Assembly: GCA_003576535.1 (NCBI GenBank) | Contig: QXCQ01000082.1 | Span: 588-62,573 of the forward strand | Reading direction: 5' to 3' | Length of the DNA: 61,986 bases | Source: Nakamurella silvestris | Lineage (GTDB): Bacteria > Actinomycetota > Actinomycetes > Mycobacteriales > Nakamurellaceae | Part shown: in pieces, positions 23,625 to 31,965 of the stretch | Layout: every line of letters begins with the position of its first letter | Numbering within the stretch: position 1 is the stretch's first letter | Notes under the pieces: model-generated | What the model was told of the DNA's origin: nothing | Seen by the model: only the letters and a program-made list of their open reading frames with translations | Databases searched by the model: none | Position numbers and translations under genes: made by a program

Positions 23625-25475
23625 TCAGTCGGTGTAGAAGCTGTTCAGCACATCCATGTTCTGCTTCTCGACCGCCTTGCGCCGGACCTTCATCGACGGG
23701 GTGATCTCACCGTTCTCCACCGACAGGTCCTGCGGCAGGATCTCGAACTTCTTGATCGTCTCCCACCGTTCCAGCTGCCGGTTGAGCTCCTCGATCTGCC
23801 CGCTGATCAGCTCCTTGACCTTCGGATTGCTGGTCAGGTCGGTGTAGGAGGTGCTGCCGAGGCCGTTGGCCTTGGCCCATTCCTCCAGCGGCTCGGGATC
23901 CAGGGTGATCAGGGCGGAGATGAACTTGCGTCCGTCCCCGTGGACCACGATCTGGCTGGCGTAGGGGGAGATGGCCTTGAAGGCGATCTCGATCTTCTGC
24001 GGGGCGACGTACTTCCCGCCGGAGGTCTTGATCAGATCCTTCTTGCGGTCGGTCACCTTCAACCGACCCTGGACGATCTCCCCGATGTCACCCGTGGCGA
24101 ACCAGCCGTCGACGAACACCTCGGCGGTGGCCTCCGGCATGTTGTGGTACCCGCGCATGACACCTGGTCCCTTGACCAGGATCTCGCCGTCCTCGGCGAT
24201 CTTGACCTCGGTGCCGGTGAGGACGGGGCCGACGGTGCCGAAGATCGGGGCGTCGGGCAGGCCGACGAAGGTGGCCGCGCTCGTCTCGGACAGCCCGTAG
24301 CCCTCGACCACCGTCATACCCGTGGCATAGAACCACTCGGCGACCTCGCGGGACAGGGCCGCCGACCCGGAGACGAAGAAGCGGATCCGTCCGCCGAGGC
24401 GTCCACGGATGGTGCTGAACACCAGTTTGTCGGCGATCGAGTGTTTGACGGCCAGCAGTCCCGTCGGCTTCTTGCCGGCCAGCTTCAGCGGGGTCACCTG
24501 GTCGGCGACGGCGAAGGCCCAGCGGAAGATCTTGGGTTTCAGGCCGCCGCCGCCCTCACCGGTCATCTTGACCTTGGCCCGGACCTTCTCGAAGATCCGG
24601 GGCGCCCCGGCCATGAAGGTCGGTTTGACCACGGCGAGGTTCTCGACGATGCGATCGAGGTTGCCGTCGATCGCGGTGGCGAAGCCGATCCGCAGCTGCA
24701 CGGCCGTCAGGACCTTGCCGAACACGTGGGACAGGGGCAGCCACAGGTACTGGACGTCGTCAACGGTGAGGATGTCCATGAGCTCGACGGCCCAGCCCTC
24801 GTAGGTCCAGTTGTCGTGGACCAGACGCACGCCTTTGGGTTTGCCGGTGGTGCCCGAGGTGTAGATCAGGGTGGCCAGGCTCTCCGGACCCACCGCGGCG
24901 ATGGCAGACGACACCGCTTCCGGGTGCTCCTTCAGATAGGCCTTTCCTTGTTCCTCCAAGGCGGCGAAGGTCATCACCAGGTCGTCGGTGGGCACCCCGG
25001 CCGGGTCCAGCACCACGATCTTGATCAGATCCGGCAGCTCGGACCGACTGCCCAGGATCTTCGCGACCTGCTCGGCGTTCTCGGCGATGACCACCCGGGA
25101 CTGGGAATCGGACAGGATGTAGGCGACATCCTCCTGGGAGGTGGACGGGTAGACCGTGGTGCAGGCGGCACCGGCGCAGAGGATCCCCAGATCTGCCAGC
25201 ACCCATTCCACCCGGGTGTTCGCCGCGATGGCGACCCGCTCCTCCGGGCTGATGCCGATCGAGATCAGCCCGGCCGAGATCGCGAAGACGCGGTCGCGGG
25301 CCTGCTTCCACGTGAGGGACTCCCAGGAGGTGCCCACCGGGAAACGGAAGGCCTCGCGGTCGGGGGTCGCGGCGACGCGGTCGAGGAACATCTGCCCGAA
25401 CGACTCCTGACGCGGAGCGATGCTGGACGTTCCCTTCGCGGTCGCGGTTGTGGTGGAACCGGGAATCGCGGGCAT
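23625..25475 (-). CDS. fadD: Long-chain fatty-acid-CoA ligase (AMP-binding)
   Basis: 616-residue acyl-adenylate-forming enzyme of the FadD15/ACSL-like group, making acyl-CoA from fatty acid, ATP and CoA. P-loop YTSGTTGKPKG at 205-215; VEGYGLSETS; DGWFATGDIG; DRKKDLIKTSGGKYVAP; C-terminal lysine region ITPSMKVRRKAV. N-terminal ~25 residues are Thr/Ser-rich and unconserved. ATG 25475 has a textbook AAGGAGG. It converges on the response regulator gene. Functionally linked, by pathway only, to the acyl-CoA dehydrogenase/oxidase at 13.7 kb and desaturase at 16 kb. Confidence 0.93.
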   Translation of the reverse strand: MPAIPGSTTTATAKGTSSIAPRQESFGQMFLDRVAATPDREAFRFPVGTSWESLTWKQARDRVFAISAGLISIGISPEERVAIAANTRVEWVLADLGILCAGAACTTVYPSTSQEDVAYILSDSQSRVVIAENAEQVAKILGSRSELPDLIKIVVLDPAGVPTDDLVMTFAALEEQGKAYLKEHPEAVSSAIAAVGPESLATLIYTSGTTGKPKGVRLVHDNWTYEGWAVELMDILTVDDVQYLWLPLSHVFGKVLTAVQLRIGFATAIDGNLDRIVENLAVVKPTFMAGAPRIFEKVRAKVKMTGEGGGGLKPKIFRWAFAVADQVTPLKLAGKKPTGLLAVKHSIADKLVFSTIRGRLGGRIRFFVSGSAALSREVAEWFYATGMTVVEGYGLSETSAATFVGLPDAPIFGTVGPVLTGTEVKIAEDGEILVKGPGVMRGYHNMPEATAEVFVDGWFATGDIGEIVQGRLKVTDRKKDLIKTSGGKYVAPQKIEIAFKAISPYASQIVVHGDGRKFISALITLDPEPLEEWAKANGLGSTSYTDLTSNPKVKELISGQIEELNRQLERWETIKKFEILPQDLSVENGEITPSMKVRRKAVEKQNMDVLNSFYTD

Positions 25476-25810
25476 ACACGTCCTCCTTGACGAGCGACCG
25501 CAGGCGGTCTGGGTCGGGCGGGTGCGGGCCGCCGTCGGGCGGCCCTCTCGGGACCGTGGTCCGAGGGGGCAACGGCCTCACTCCGATGACAACTCTACTG
25601 ATCGAGGACTGGGCCGGTCGAGTGAGGCATGTCGGTGGTGCCGGGCATGCTGGCCGAAGAAGGGCTGTCGGATGTGGCGTTCGGACCACGAACATCGGCT
25701 CCACGTAACGAAGTAGTCACAAAACGTGGTGCAAGTGCCCGGGAGTCCCAGGTCCGACGTCCTCCTCCAGGGACACTGGGAACTCAAGGCACGGTAAGGG
25801 GAATGGCGAC
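25476..25810. other. Divergent intergenic region, fadD / L,D-transpeptidase
   Basis: 335 bp without a credible gene. It holds the strong RBS of fadD at its left end and an AT-richer patch (about 25705-25732). An imperfect inverted repeat (GAGTCCCAG near 25743 with CTGGGAACTC at 25776-25785) lies shortly before the transpeptidase start and could be a leader hairpin. No known riboswitch consensus recognised. Confidence 0.35.
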
Positions 25811-27235
25811 ATGGTCGGGACGAAGCGGAACTGGGTGCGGACGAGGACGTCGAGGACGGTGCCGCGTCCGGGCCGGTTGATCACCGCGGCTCTCGGGCTG
25901 GTGCTGCTCACCTCGTGCACGAGCGCCCCGGCAGCAGGCCCGGCGACCTCGGTGGTGACGTCCGTGGTGACGACGACCGCCGCACCGTCGGCAACTGTGC
26001 CCTCCGTGGTGGTCACGGTGCCGGCCGGACCCGGGGCGGCTTCGACGACGGCTCCCGTCACCGATGTGCCCGTCACTGATGGTCCCGCCACCGATGTCCC
26101 CGGAACCGATGTGCCGATCATTGATGCGCCGACGACTGATGCGCCGACGACTGATGCGCCGACCACACCGGCGGCCCCGGCCGTACCTGCGGTGACCTGG
26201 CACACGAGCTTCACCTCGGCCGCCACCGATGTCGCGCCCGCCGACCGGATCGGGTTCCGGATCACGAACGGCACATTGGCGAGCGTCAAGATGACCAACG
26301 ATGCCGGGCAGCCGATCAAGGGCAGCCGGATCCGCGGGAACACGGCCTGGGCGGCCGAGCCGATCCTGGGATACGGCCGGACCTATCACCTGGTCGCGGT
26401 CGCCGTGGACGGCGCCAAGAAGAAGACCCAGAAGAGATTCACCTTCACCACGCTCACACCGGGCAACCTGACCTACCCGACGGCGTTCCCGCTGGACGGC
26501 AACACTGTCGGGGTCGGGCAGCCGGTCGCGATCTACTTCGACGAACCCATCACCGACAAGGCGGCGGCCGAGAAGCTGATCACCGTCACGCCTTCCCCGA
26601 AGGTGGCCGGGTCCTTCCACTGGATCGACGACCAGCAGGTCCGCTGGCGGCCGAAGAACTACTGGACCCCGGGCACCAGGGTGAAGGTGGAGGTCAAGAT
26701 CTACGGTCATGACCTGGGCGGCGGGCTCTACGGCCAGCAGGACAAGACCTTCTCCTTCCGGATCGGCAAGTCCAAGATCGCCTACGTGGACGACAACACC
26801 AAGACGATGGTGGTCAAGTTCAACGGCAAGACGGTCAAACAGATCCCGGTGTCCATGGGGTCGGACAAGTACCCGACCTACAACGGCGTGCACGTGGTGG
26901 CCGAGAAGTACCGGAAGAAGATCATGGATTCCTCGACCTGGGGGCTGACCGGCACCGGCGCCTACCGGACCGAGGTCGGCTGGGCCTCCCGGATCTCCTC
27001 GACCGGCGAGTTCGTGCACTCGGCACCGTGGTCGGTCTGGGCCCAGGGGTCGGAGAACGTGTCCCACGGCTGCATCAACGTGTCCGAGGAGAATGCGATC
27101 TGGTTCTACGACAACTTCGGCCCCGGGGACATCGTCGACATCAGCAACACCGTTGGTCCGCCGCTGCGGGTCTGGGACGGGTTCGGTGACTGGCAGCTCA
27201 AGTGGAACGAGTACCGGAAGGGCTCCGCCCTCTGA
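25811..27235 (+). CDS. L,D-transpeptidase, lipoprotein (LdtMt2-like)
   Basis: 474-residue cell-wall enzyme forming 3-3 cross-links in peptidoglycan. Lipobox LTSC with C36 after a hydrophobic stretch (~21-34). Residues ~40-125 are a Thr/Pro/Val-rich linker with tandem TDVP / TDAPT repeats. Then come Ig-like domains (~128-330, including PVAIYFDEPITD as in LdtMt2 IgB) and a YkuD catalytic domain with SHGCINVS, nucleophile C421. A Trp-rich C-terminal segment (VWDGFGDWQLKWNEY) matches the C-terminal subdomain of actinobacterial Ldts. ATG 25811 follows AAGGGGAA. Monocistronic; a family A palindrome follows its stop. Confidence 0.93.
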   Translation: MVGTKRNWVRTRTSRTVPRPGRLITAALGLVLLTSCTSAPAAGPATSVVTSVVTTTAAPSATVPSVVVTVPAGPGAASTTAPVTDVPVTDGPATDVPGTDVPIIDAPTTDAPTTDAPTTPAAPAVPAVTWHTSFTSAATDVAPADRIGFRITNGTLASVKMTNDAGQPIKGSRIRGNTAWAAEPILGYGRTYHLVAVAVDGAKKKTQKRFTFTTLTPGNLTYPTAFPLDGNTVGVGQPVAIYFDEPITDKAAAEKLITVTPSPKVAGSFHWIDDQQVRWRPKNYWTPGTRVKVEVKIYGHDLGGGLYGQQDKTFSFRIGKSKIAYVDDNTKTMVVKFNGKTVKQIPVSMGSDKYPTYNGVHVVAEKYRKKIMDSSTWGLTGTGAYRTEVGWASRISSTGEFVHSAPWSVWAQGSENVSHGCINVSEENAIWFYDNFGPGDIVDISNTVGPPLRVWDGFGDWQLKWNEYRKGSAL

Positions 27236-27247
27236 CCTCCTCCTACG

Positions 27248-27300
27248 CCGCGAGTGGACTGCCACACCCCAGGAATTGGGGTGTGGCAGTCCACTCGCGG
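27248..27300. repeat. Family A palindrome, perfect copy
   Basis: Perfect 23 bp arms: CCGCGAGTGGACTGCCACAC-CCC (27248-27270) and its exact complement (27278-27300), 7 nt loop AGGAATT. It lies between two converging genes (stops at 27235 and 27316) and is well placed as a bidirectional terminator. It is the best-preserved copy of the family. Confidence 0.85.
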
Positions 27301-27315
27301 ATGGGGTGAGCCCGA

Positions 27316-28068
27316 TCAGCCGGTGCGGCTGGTGAGGTACCCGAGCAGGATGACGGCATCCTTGGCGACCTTCGCCGGATCCTGTCCCTTCTCGCCGGTG
27401 ACGGAGGCGGTGAGCAGGTCCTCACCCTGGACCATCAGGATCGTGGCCTCCGGGTACCCGATCATGTCGATGAACGAGAACAGGGTCGCATCCGCCCCGT
27501 TGACCTTCTCGGTGGTCGTCTTCGGTTCCTGGGCCGTCATCTCGGTGATCTTGACCTGATCCTCGAACTCCGCCGCACCACCGGTGAGCACCCCGACGGA
27601 CACGCCGGCGAGGCTGGTGGCCGAGCTGTACACGCATTCCGGCACGGTGCTCACGTCCTGGAAGCTCGACGTGGTGAAGGACGCCTGCAGCACGCCGTTG
27701 ACGTCCGAGGGTGTGGCCAGGGCGCAGACCCCCTCGGTGCTGCCCCCGTCACCGGAGACCGGGTCACCGGAACCGCCGTCACCGGAGGCCGGGTCCGGCG
27801 AACCCTCATCCTCCGGCGTCGTCTCCAGGCCCACCCCTTCGCTCACGGTCCTGGGGTCGGCGACCGCGCCGGTCACCGAACCGGGGTCGACGACGATGCT
27901 GCTCACCGCCGGGGTGTCGGCGGGCGCGGTGCTGCCGGGAGGTGTCGAGGTGCTGGTCGGGTCGGCCTTGGTCTCGGACGAGCAGGCCGTGATCAGCAGC
28001 AGGCCCGCACCGCCCACGGCGACCAGCAGGCGGATCCGGGACAGGTGGGCGGTGATCTGCGCATTCAT
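27316..28068 (-). CDS. Lipoprotein of unknown function
   Basis: 250-residue exported lipoprotein. Signal with lipobox LLITAC (Cys ~30), then a ~90-residue Ser/Thr/Pro/Gly-rich linker with GDGGSGDP repeats, then a globular ~130-residue domain (VCALATPSDVNGVLQASF; CVYSSATSLAGVSVGVL; LLTASVTGEKGQDPAKVAKDAVILL). The domain resembles small actinobacterial surface lipoproteins of the DUF3558-like kind, a weak assignment. ATG 28068 has GAGGAAG 8 nt upstream. Divergent from the LuxR-type regulator. Confidence 0.75.
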   Translation of the reverse strand: MNAQITAHLSRIRLLVAVGGAGLLLITACSSETKADPTSTSTPPGSTAPADTPAVSSIVVDPGSVTGAVADPRTVSEGVGLETTPEDEGSPDPASGDGGSGDPVSGDGGSTEGVCALATPSDVNGVLQASFTTSSFQDVSTVPECVYSSATSLAGVSVGVLTGGAAEFEDQVKITEMTAQEPKTTTEKVNGADATLFSFIDMIGYPEATILMVQGEDLLTASVTGEKGQDPAKVAKDAVILLGYLTSRTG

Positions 28069-28173
28069 GGCTTGATCTTCCTCGCCGGCCGGGTCCTTCC
28101 GGCAGTAGGGATTGTGCGCAATCTTCCCCGGGCCACTCGGGCAGGATGGTCGTTCACATGCCACGATGGGCGC

Positions 28174-30042
28174 GTGGAACAGCTGCGGGGGACCGGCGAC
28201 CGGATCCTCACCGTACCCACCCCCGTCCGGGAAACGGCCACCGAGGACGTCCTCGCCTCCGTGGTGGAACGGCTCTTCCACAGCTCACCGGGGCGGGTGT
28301 TGTCGCTGCTGGACAGGCTGGAGACGGGTACGCGCTGTGCCGGAGCCGATCTGGACATGCTGGAACCCGTCCGGGCGCTCGGCCGTCTGTTGTGCTGCGA
28401 TTTCGAACGCGGCGCAGCACAGCCGGTGTCGCCTTCGCATGCCGGCAACGAGACCCCAGGGGCGGTGGGCGCTCTGGCCGACGGCGTCCGTCGCTGGGCG
28501 GCAGCCGTCGCCGGCAGCGATACCCGGGTGGTGGCCGTGTCGTCCTCCTCTCCGGGGGTGAGAGCCGCTGCAGCGCAGGCGCGATCGGCCGACGGCCGGA
28601 CCCCTCGACACGATTCCGGGGTTGCCGGGCCGCTGGGCACCGTGATCGCCTTCCTCGATGCCGAGACCGCCATGTCCGACGGGGATCTCGTGCGGGCCGA
28701 GGCCCTCTCCCGGGCCGCGCTGGATCAGGTGACCGACGGATCGCCGTATGCGTTCTACCTGCGTCTCACCCTGGCCCGGTCCCTGCTGTTCCAAGGACAA
28801 CTCCTCGAGGCCGAAGATGTGGCCGCGCAACTGATCGGATCGGCCGAGGGGATCAGGTCCGGCCCCACCACCCGGCGGCTGCTCCTGGGCCTGGCCCACG
28901 CCTGTCAGGCGTTGGTGGCCGCGAGCGCCGGTGAGGTCGGGCAGGCCCTCGACCGGGTGGACCGCGCGCTGGCCACCGGATCGCTGACGGCTGACCTGAG
29001 CTACTTCCGCACCGGGGTGAGCACCCTTTGCGCCTTCGCCCTGTCCGCGGCGGGTGAGCCGGTTCGGGCCGCGGCGGTGCTCCTGGCGGGGAGCGGCGGT
29101 CCGTCGTTGCCGCACATCCAGATCGTCGACCGGGCTTTCGGTTTCGAGATGCTCACCGTGGCCGCCCTGGCTTCCGGCGATGTGCCGGCCGCAGCCGGTT
29201 GGGTTCAACGGGGCGCGGCGCTGGCAGCCGGATGGCCGGGGGATCCGGCCGGGATGGCCAGATGTGCCCTCGATCGGGCGGCGGCGGTCCTGGCCGGCGC
29301 GCTCGGATCCAGCGACCGCAGCCTGGAGCTGGCGCAGAACGCCGTCCGGGCGGCCTCGTCGGCCGGCGGTCGGCTGGAGGTGGCGCGGGCGCTGCTCGTT
29401 GCCGGGGCCGCCCAGGCGACCAGCGGGAACAGGTCGGAAGCGATCGCCGACCTGGAGCGTGCCGCGGACATGGCGGGGGAGATCGGTGCCTCCCCGGTGC
29501 TCGGTCAGGCTGCCCGCGGCCTGCGGGAGTTCGGCAGGCGGGTCCCACCTCGGCCGGGTGGTGGTTTCGCCGTCCTCTCCGCGCGGGAGGGCGAGATCGC
29601 GGCGCACCTGGCGGCGGGCCTGTCGAACCAACAGATCGCGGGGTTGTTGCACCTGTCGGTGCGGACGGTCCAGGCCCACGTGACGCGGGTGCTGCGGGCC
29701 TTCGGGGTGCACAGCCGGTGGGCCGTGGCGTCAGCCATGGGGACAGCGTCAGCCATGGGATCACCGTCAGCCACGGGCCTTTCGTCAACCCAGGGGAAAA
29801 CACCGGCCGGACCCGTGGCGGCCGACCAGGATCCGCCGTCACCGGCCCGACCACCGTTGGCCGGACGGCAGGCGCAGGTCGCCTCCCTGACCGCCCTGGG
29901 CTGGTCCAACGGCCGGATCGGTGGGGAGCTGTCGATCAGCGTGAAGACGGTCGAGAAACACCTGACGCAGGTCTACGAGCGCTGGGGGATCTCCTCCCGG
30001 GCGGAACTGGCGGCGCTGATCCACGGCGTCGTCCCGACCTGA
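28174..30042 (+). CDS. LuxR-family regulator with two C-terminal HTH domains
   Basis: 622-residue regulator. The first ~460 residues are helical and TPR-like, without the ATPase motifs of LAL regulators. Two LuxR/NarL HTH domains follow: HTH1 ~468-520 (LSAREGEIAAHLAAGLSNQQIAGLL ... TVQAHVTRVL) and HTH2 ~561-622 (WSNGRIGGELSISVKTVEKHL). The linker contains three 18 bp tandem repeats (29728-29781) encoding ASAMG-like units. Start GTG 28174 is chosen because CACGAT lies 6 nt upstream, matching the leaderless pattern elsewhere. Target genes unknown; divergent from a lipoprotein gene. Confidence 0.82.
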   Translation: MEQLRGTGDRILTVPTPVRETATEDVLASVVERLFHSSPGRVLSLLDRLETGTRCAGADLDMLEPVRALGRLLCCDFERGAAQPVSPSHAGNETPGAVGALADGVRRWAAAVAGSDTRVVAVSSSSPGVRAAAAQARSADGRTPRHDSGVAGPLGTVIAFLDAETAMSDGDLVRAEALSRAALDQVTDGSPYAFYLRLTLARSLLFQGQLLEAEDVAAQLIGSAEGIRSGPTTRRLLLGLAHACQALVAASAGEVGQALDRVDRALATGSLTADLSYFRTGVSTLCAFALSAAGEPVRAAAVLLAGSGGPSLPHIQIVDRAFGFEMLTVAALASGDVPAAAGWVQRGAALAAGWPGDPAGMARCALDRAAAVLAGALGSSDRSLELAQNAVRAASSAGGRLEVARALLVAGAAQATSGNRSEAIADLERAADMAGEIGASPVLGQAARGLREFGRRVPPRPGGGFAVLSAREGEIAAHLAAGLSNQQIAGLLHLSVRTVQAHVTRVLRAFGVHSRWAVASAMGTASAMGSPSATGLSSTQGKTPAGPVAADQDPPSPARPPLAGRQAQVASLTALGWSNGRIGGELSISVKTVEKHLTQVYERWGISSRAELAALIHGVVPT

Positions 30043-30047
30043 GACCT

Positions 30048-30117
30048 GTTCCCGCGCACGATGTTGCTCCTCGCGCACCGAACATCGCGCGCGAGGACGA
30101 ACAACGTGCGCGGGAAC
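30048..30117. repeat. Family B palindrome
   Basis: GTTCCCGCGCACGATGTTGC ... CAACGTGCGCGGGAAC, 70 bp, arms imperfect near the centre. Lies between converging genes, just after the LuxR stop (30042) and 10 bp before the transglutaminase stop (30128), so it may terminate both. Close copy at 49417-49484. Confidence 0.8.
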
Positions 30118-30127
30118 GAAGGTAGTT

Positions 30128-31012
30128 TCAGCGGAGCCGGGTCACCTGGACCACCACGTCGTTGCCGATGGCCTCCGGGCCGGCGTAGACCCCGCGCACC
30201 GGTGGGGTGTCCCGGTAGTCACGCCCCCGGCCGGCGACCACATGGCCGAGGGTGATCGGGGCGGCATGGGTCGGGTCGTACCGTCGCCACTCGCCGTCGA
30301 ACCACTCGACCCACGCGTGGGACTCGCCGGTGACGGTCCGGCCGATCTCGGCGGCCGCCTCCGGGTGCAGGTAACCGGACACGTACCGGGCCGGGACGCC
30401 GATCGACCGCAGCATGCCGATCGCCAGGTGGGAGAAGTCCTGGCAGACCCCGCGCCGATCGTCGTACGCCTCGATCGCCGAGGTGTGGATGCCGGTCGAA
30501 CCGGTCTCGTAGGTCAGCGTGCGGTTGACCCAGTCGCAGATCGCCTTGCCCGCGGCGGACGGCCCGTCCGAGCCCTCCCGTAGTTCCGCGGCGATGGTGG
30601 TCAGCTCCTCGTTGACGGTGGTCAGCTCGGTCTCGGTCAGGTACTCCTCGAACCGGTCCTCGCATTCGGACCCCGACAGGTCGGCCCAGGACATCGGCGC
30701 GGCCGTCAACGCCCTGGCGAAGGTCTCCACCGTCGTGTTGGCGGTGAAGGTCAGCTGCCGATGCGGCCGGTGCAGGTCGAAGGCCGAGACCCTGGTACCG
30801 AAGTAGTCGGTGTAGACCTGGATGCCCTCGTAGGGGTCGAGATCCAGCCGGGAGGACAAGACGGTCTGGCCCGGTTCGTCCACCGGTTGGATCCGCACCT
30901 CGTTGTAGGAGGTCGTCACCGTGTCGGGGTAGGTCAGCACGGTCTTGTGGGTGATCGCCAACCGCCAGAACCCGGTGGCCTCCAGGTCCACACCATTGAC
31001 ACCTGCGGTCAT
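30128..31012 (-). CDS. Transglutaminase-like cysteine protease/ligase family protein
   Basis: 294-residue protein with an N-terminal bacterial transglutaminase-associated beta domain (~10-110, ITHKTVLTYPDTVTTSYNEV) and a C-terminal transglutaminase-like core whose triad is visible: Cys in RRGVCQDFSHL, His in SHAWVEWF, Asp in RRYDPTH. Last gene of a three-gene operon with an alpha-E protein and a circularly permuted ATP-grasp protein. Its ATG 31012 overlaps the upstream stop as ATGA. Such operons have been proposed (comparative genomics of amidoligases) to form and cleave an amide/peptide tag; the substrate is unknown. Confidence 0.9.
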   Translation of the reverse strand: MTAGVNGVDLEATGFWRLAITHKTVLTYPDTVTTSYNEVRIQPVDEPGQTVLSSRLDLDPYEGIQVYTDYFGTRVSAFDLHRPHRQLTFTANTTVETFARALTAAPMSWADLSGSECEDRFEEYLTETELTTVNEELTTIAAELREGSDGPSAAGKAICDWVNRTLTYETGSTGIHTSAIEAYDDRRGVCQDFSHLAIGMLRSIGVPARYVSGYLHPEAAAEIGRTVTGESHAWVEWFDGEWRRYDPTHAAPITLGHVVAGRGRDYRDTPPVRGVYAGPEAIGNDVVVQVTRLR

Positions 31013-31965
31013 GCCACACCCCCGACGGTTGATTGATGCGCCCAGGTGACGGCGTCGCCCTGGCGGAAGAAGGACTTGGTGATCGCGACATGGGTGCTGG
31101 CGACCGCCCGCTGCAGGGTGGTCAGCAGCGCACCCAGCTCCTCGTCGTTCTCGCTGCCGGTGCGGTAGTCGAGCCCGGTGCGGGCCCGGCCGACGATCCG
31201 CCGCGCCGACGACGGGTCGCGGCGCGGGTCCTGCATGCTCGCGGCCCCCACCGACTCGAGTTCGGCCAGGGAGTTCTCCGCCGCCGTCATGGACCGCAGG
31301 ATGGAGCGCGGGAAATGTCGGTCGAGCAGCACGAACTCGGTGGCACTGGGCTGGCCGATGGACCTCCCGTGGGCCCGGACGTACGGTTCCCAGCCGCCGG
31401 TCGCCGACACCAGGGCCCGCCACGGCGGGATGGATCCCGGGCCGGTGTCCAGGGCGGCGAGCAACCGGATCGTCATGTCCGTGCGTTCCAGCGCCCGCCC
31501 GACGGCGAGGAAATGCCAGCCCTCGTCATGGCTCATGACATGGTCGATCAGCCCGGAGGCGATGGCGCACCGCTCGCCGACCCAGCGCAGGAAGGCGTGC
31601 GGGCCGGCGCTGGTGGTCGACCGGGTGCGCAGACCGTGCCAGGTGACGTTGAGACATTCCCAGACGTCCAACGGCACGACGTCACGTACCCCGCGGGCGT
31701 TGTCCCGGGCGGCGATCAGCGCGCCGGCGACGGAGAAACTCTGCTCACCGTCGAAGACCAGGGTCCGGATCAACTGCTCGGTGTCCTTGGGGGCGTCGGT
31801 GGTGATGCCCATCGCGTCGACCAGCCCGCGGATCACATGGTTGTCGGCGTGGACCGCCGAGGTAGGCAGCAGGTGCAGGTAGGTGTCCAGGATCCGGGCC
31901 GTGCAATCGGCCCGTTCGACATGACGCCCCATCCAGTACAGGGACTCGGCGATGCGGCTCAGCAT
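31009..31965 (-). CDS. Alpha-E domain protein
   Basis: 318-residue, all-helical alpha-E family protein starting MLSRIAESLYWMGRHVERAD, the family hallmark, with repeated helices such as HFLAVGRALERTDMTIRLL. No enzymatic motif is known; it is thought to be a partner of the ATP-grasp ligase in the same operon. ATG 31965 has GGAGG 7 nt upstream. It overlaps the ATP-grasp stop by 7 nt and the transglutaminase start by 4 nt, so stoichiometric expression is likely. Confidence 0.9.
   Translation of the reverse strand: MLSRIAESLYWMGRHVERADCTARILDTYLHLLPTSAVHADNHVIRGLVDAMGITTDAPKDTEQLIRTLVFDGEQSFSVAGALIAARDNARGVRDVVPLDVWECLNVTWHGLRTRSTTSAGPHAFLRWVGERCAIASGLIDHVMSHDEGWHFLAVGRALERTDMTIRLLAALDTGPGSIPPWRALVSATGGWEPYVRAHGRSIGQPSATEFVLLDRHFPRSILRSMTAAENSLAELESVGAASMQDPRRDPSSARRIVGRARTGLDYRTGSENDEELGALLTTLQRAVASTHVAITKSFFRQGDAVTWAHQSTVGGVA

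Noticed and set aside
26040-26170. Tandem TDAPT-type repeats in the L,D-transpeptidase as a separate element
   Set aside because: In-frame low-complexity linker typical of wall-spanning lipoproteins.
29728-29781. Tandem 18 bp repeats in luxR as a mobile element or minisatellite locus
   Set aside because: Only three in-frame units in a linker; more simply a coding repeat expansion.
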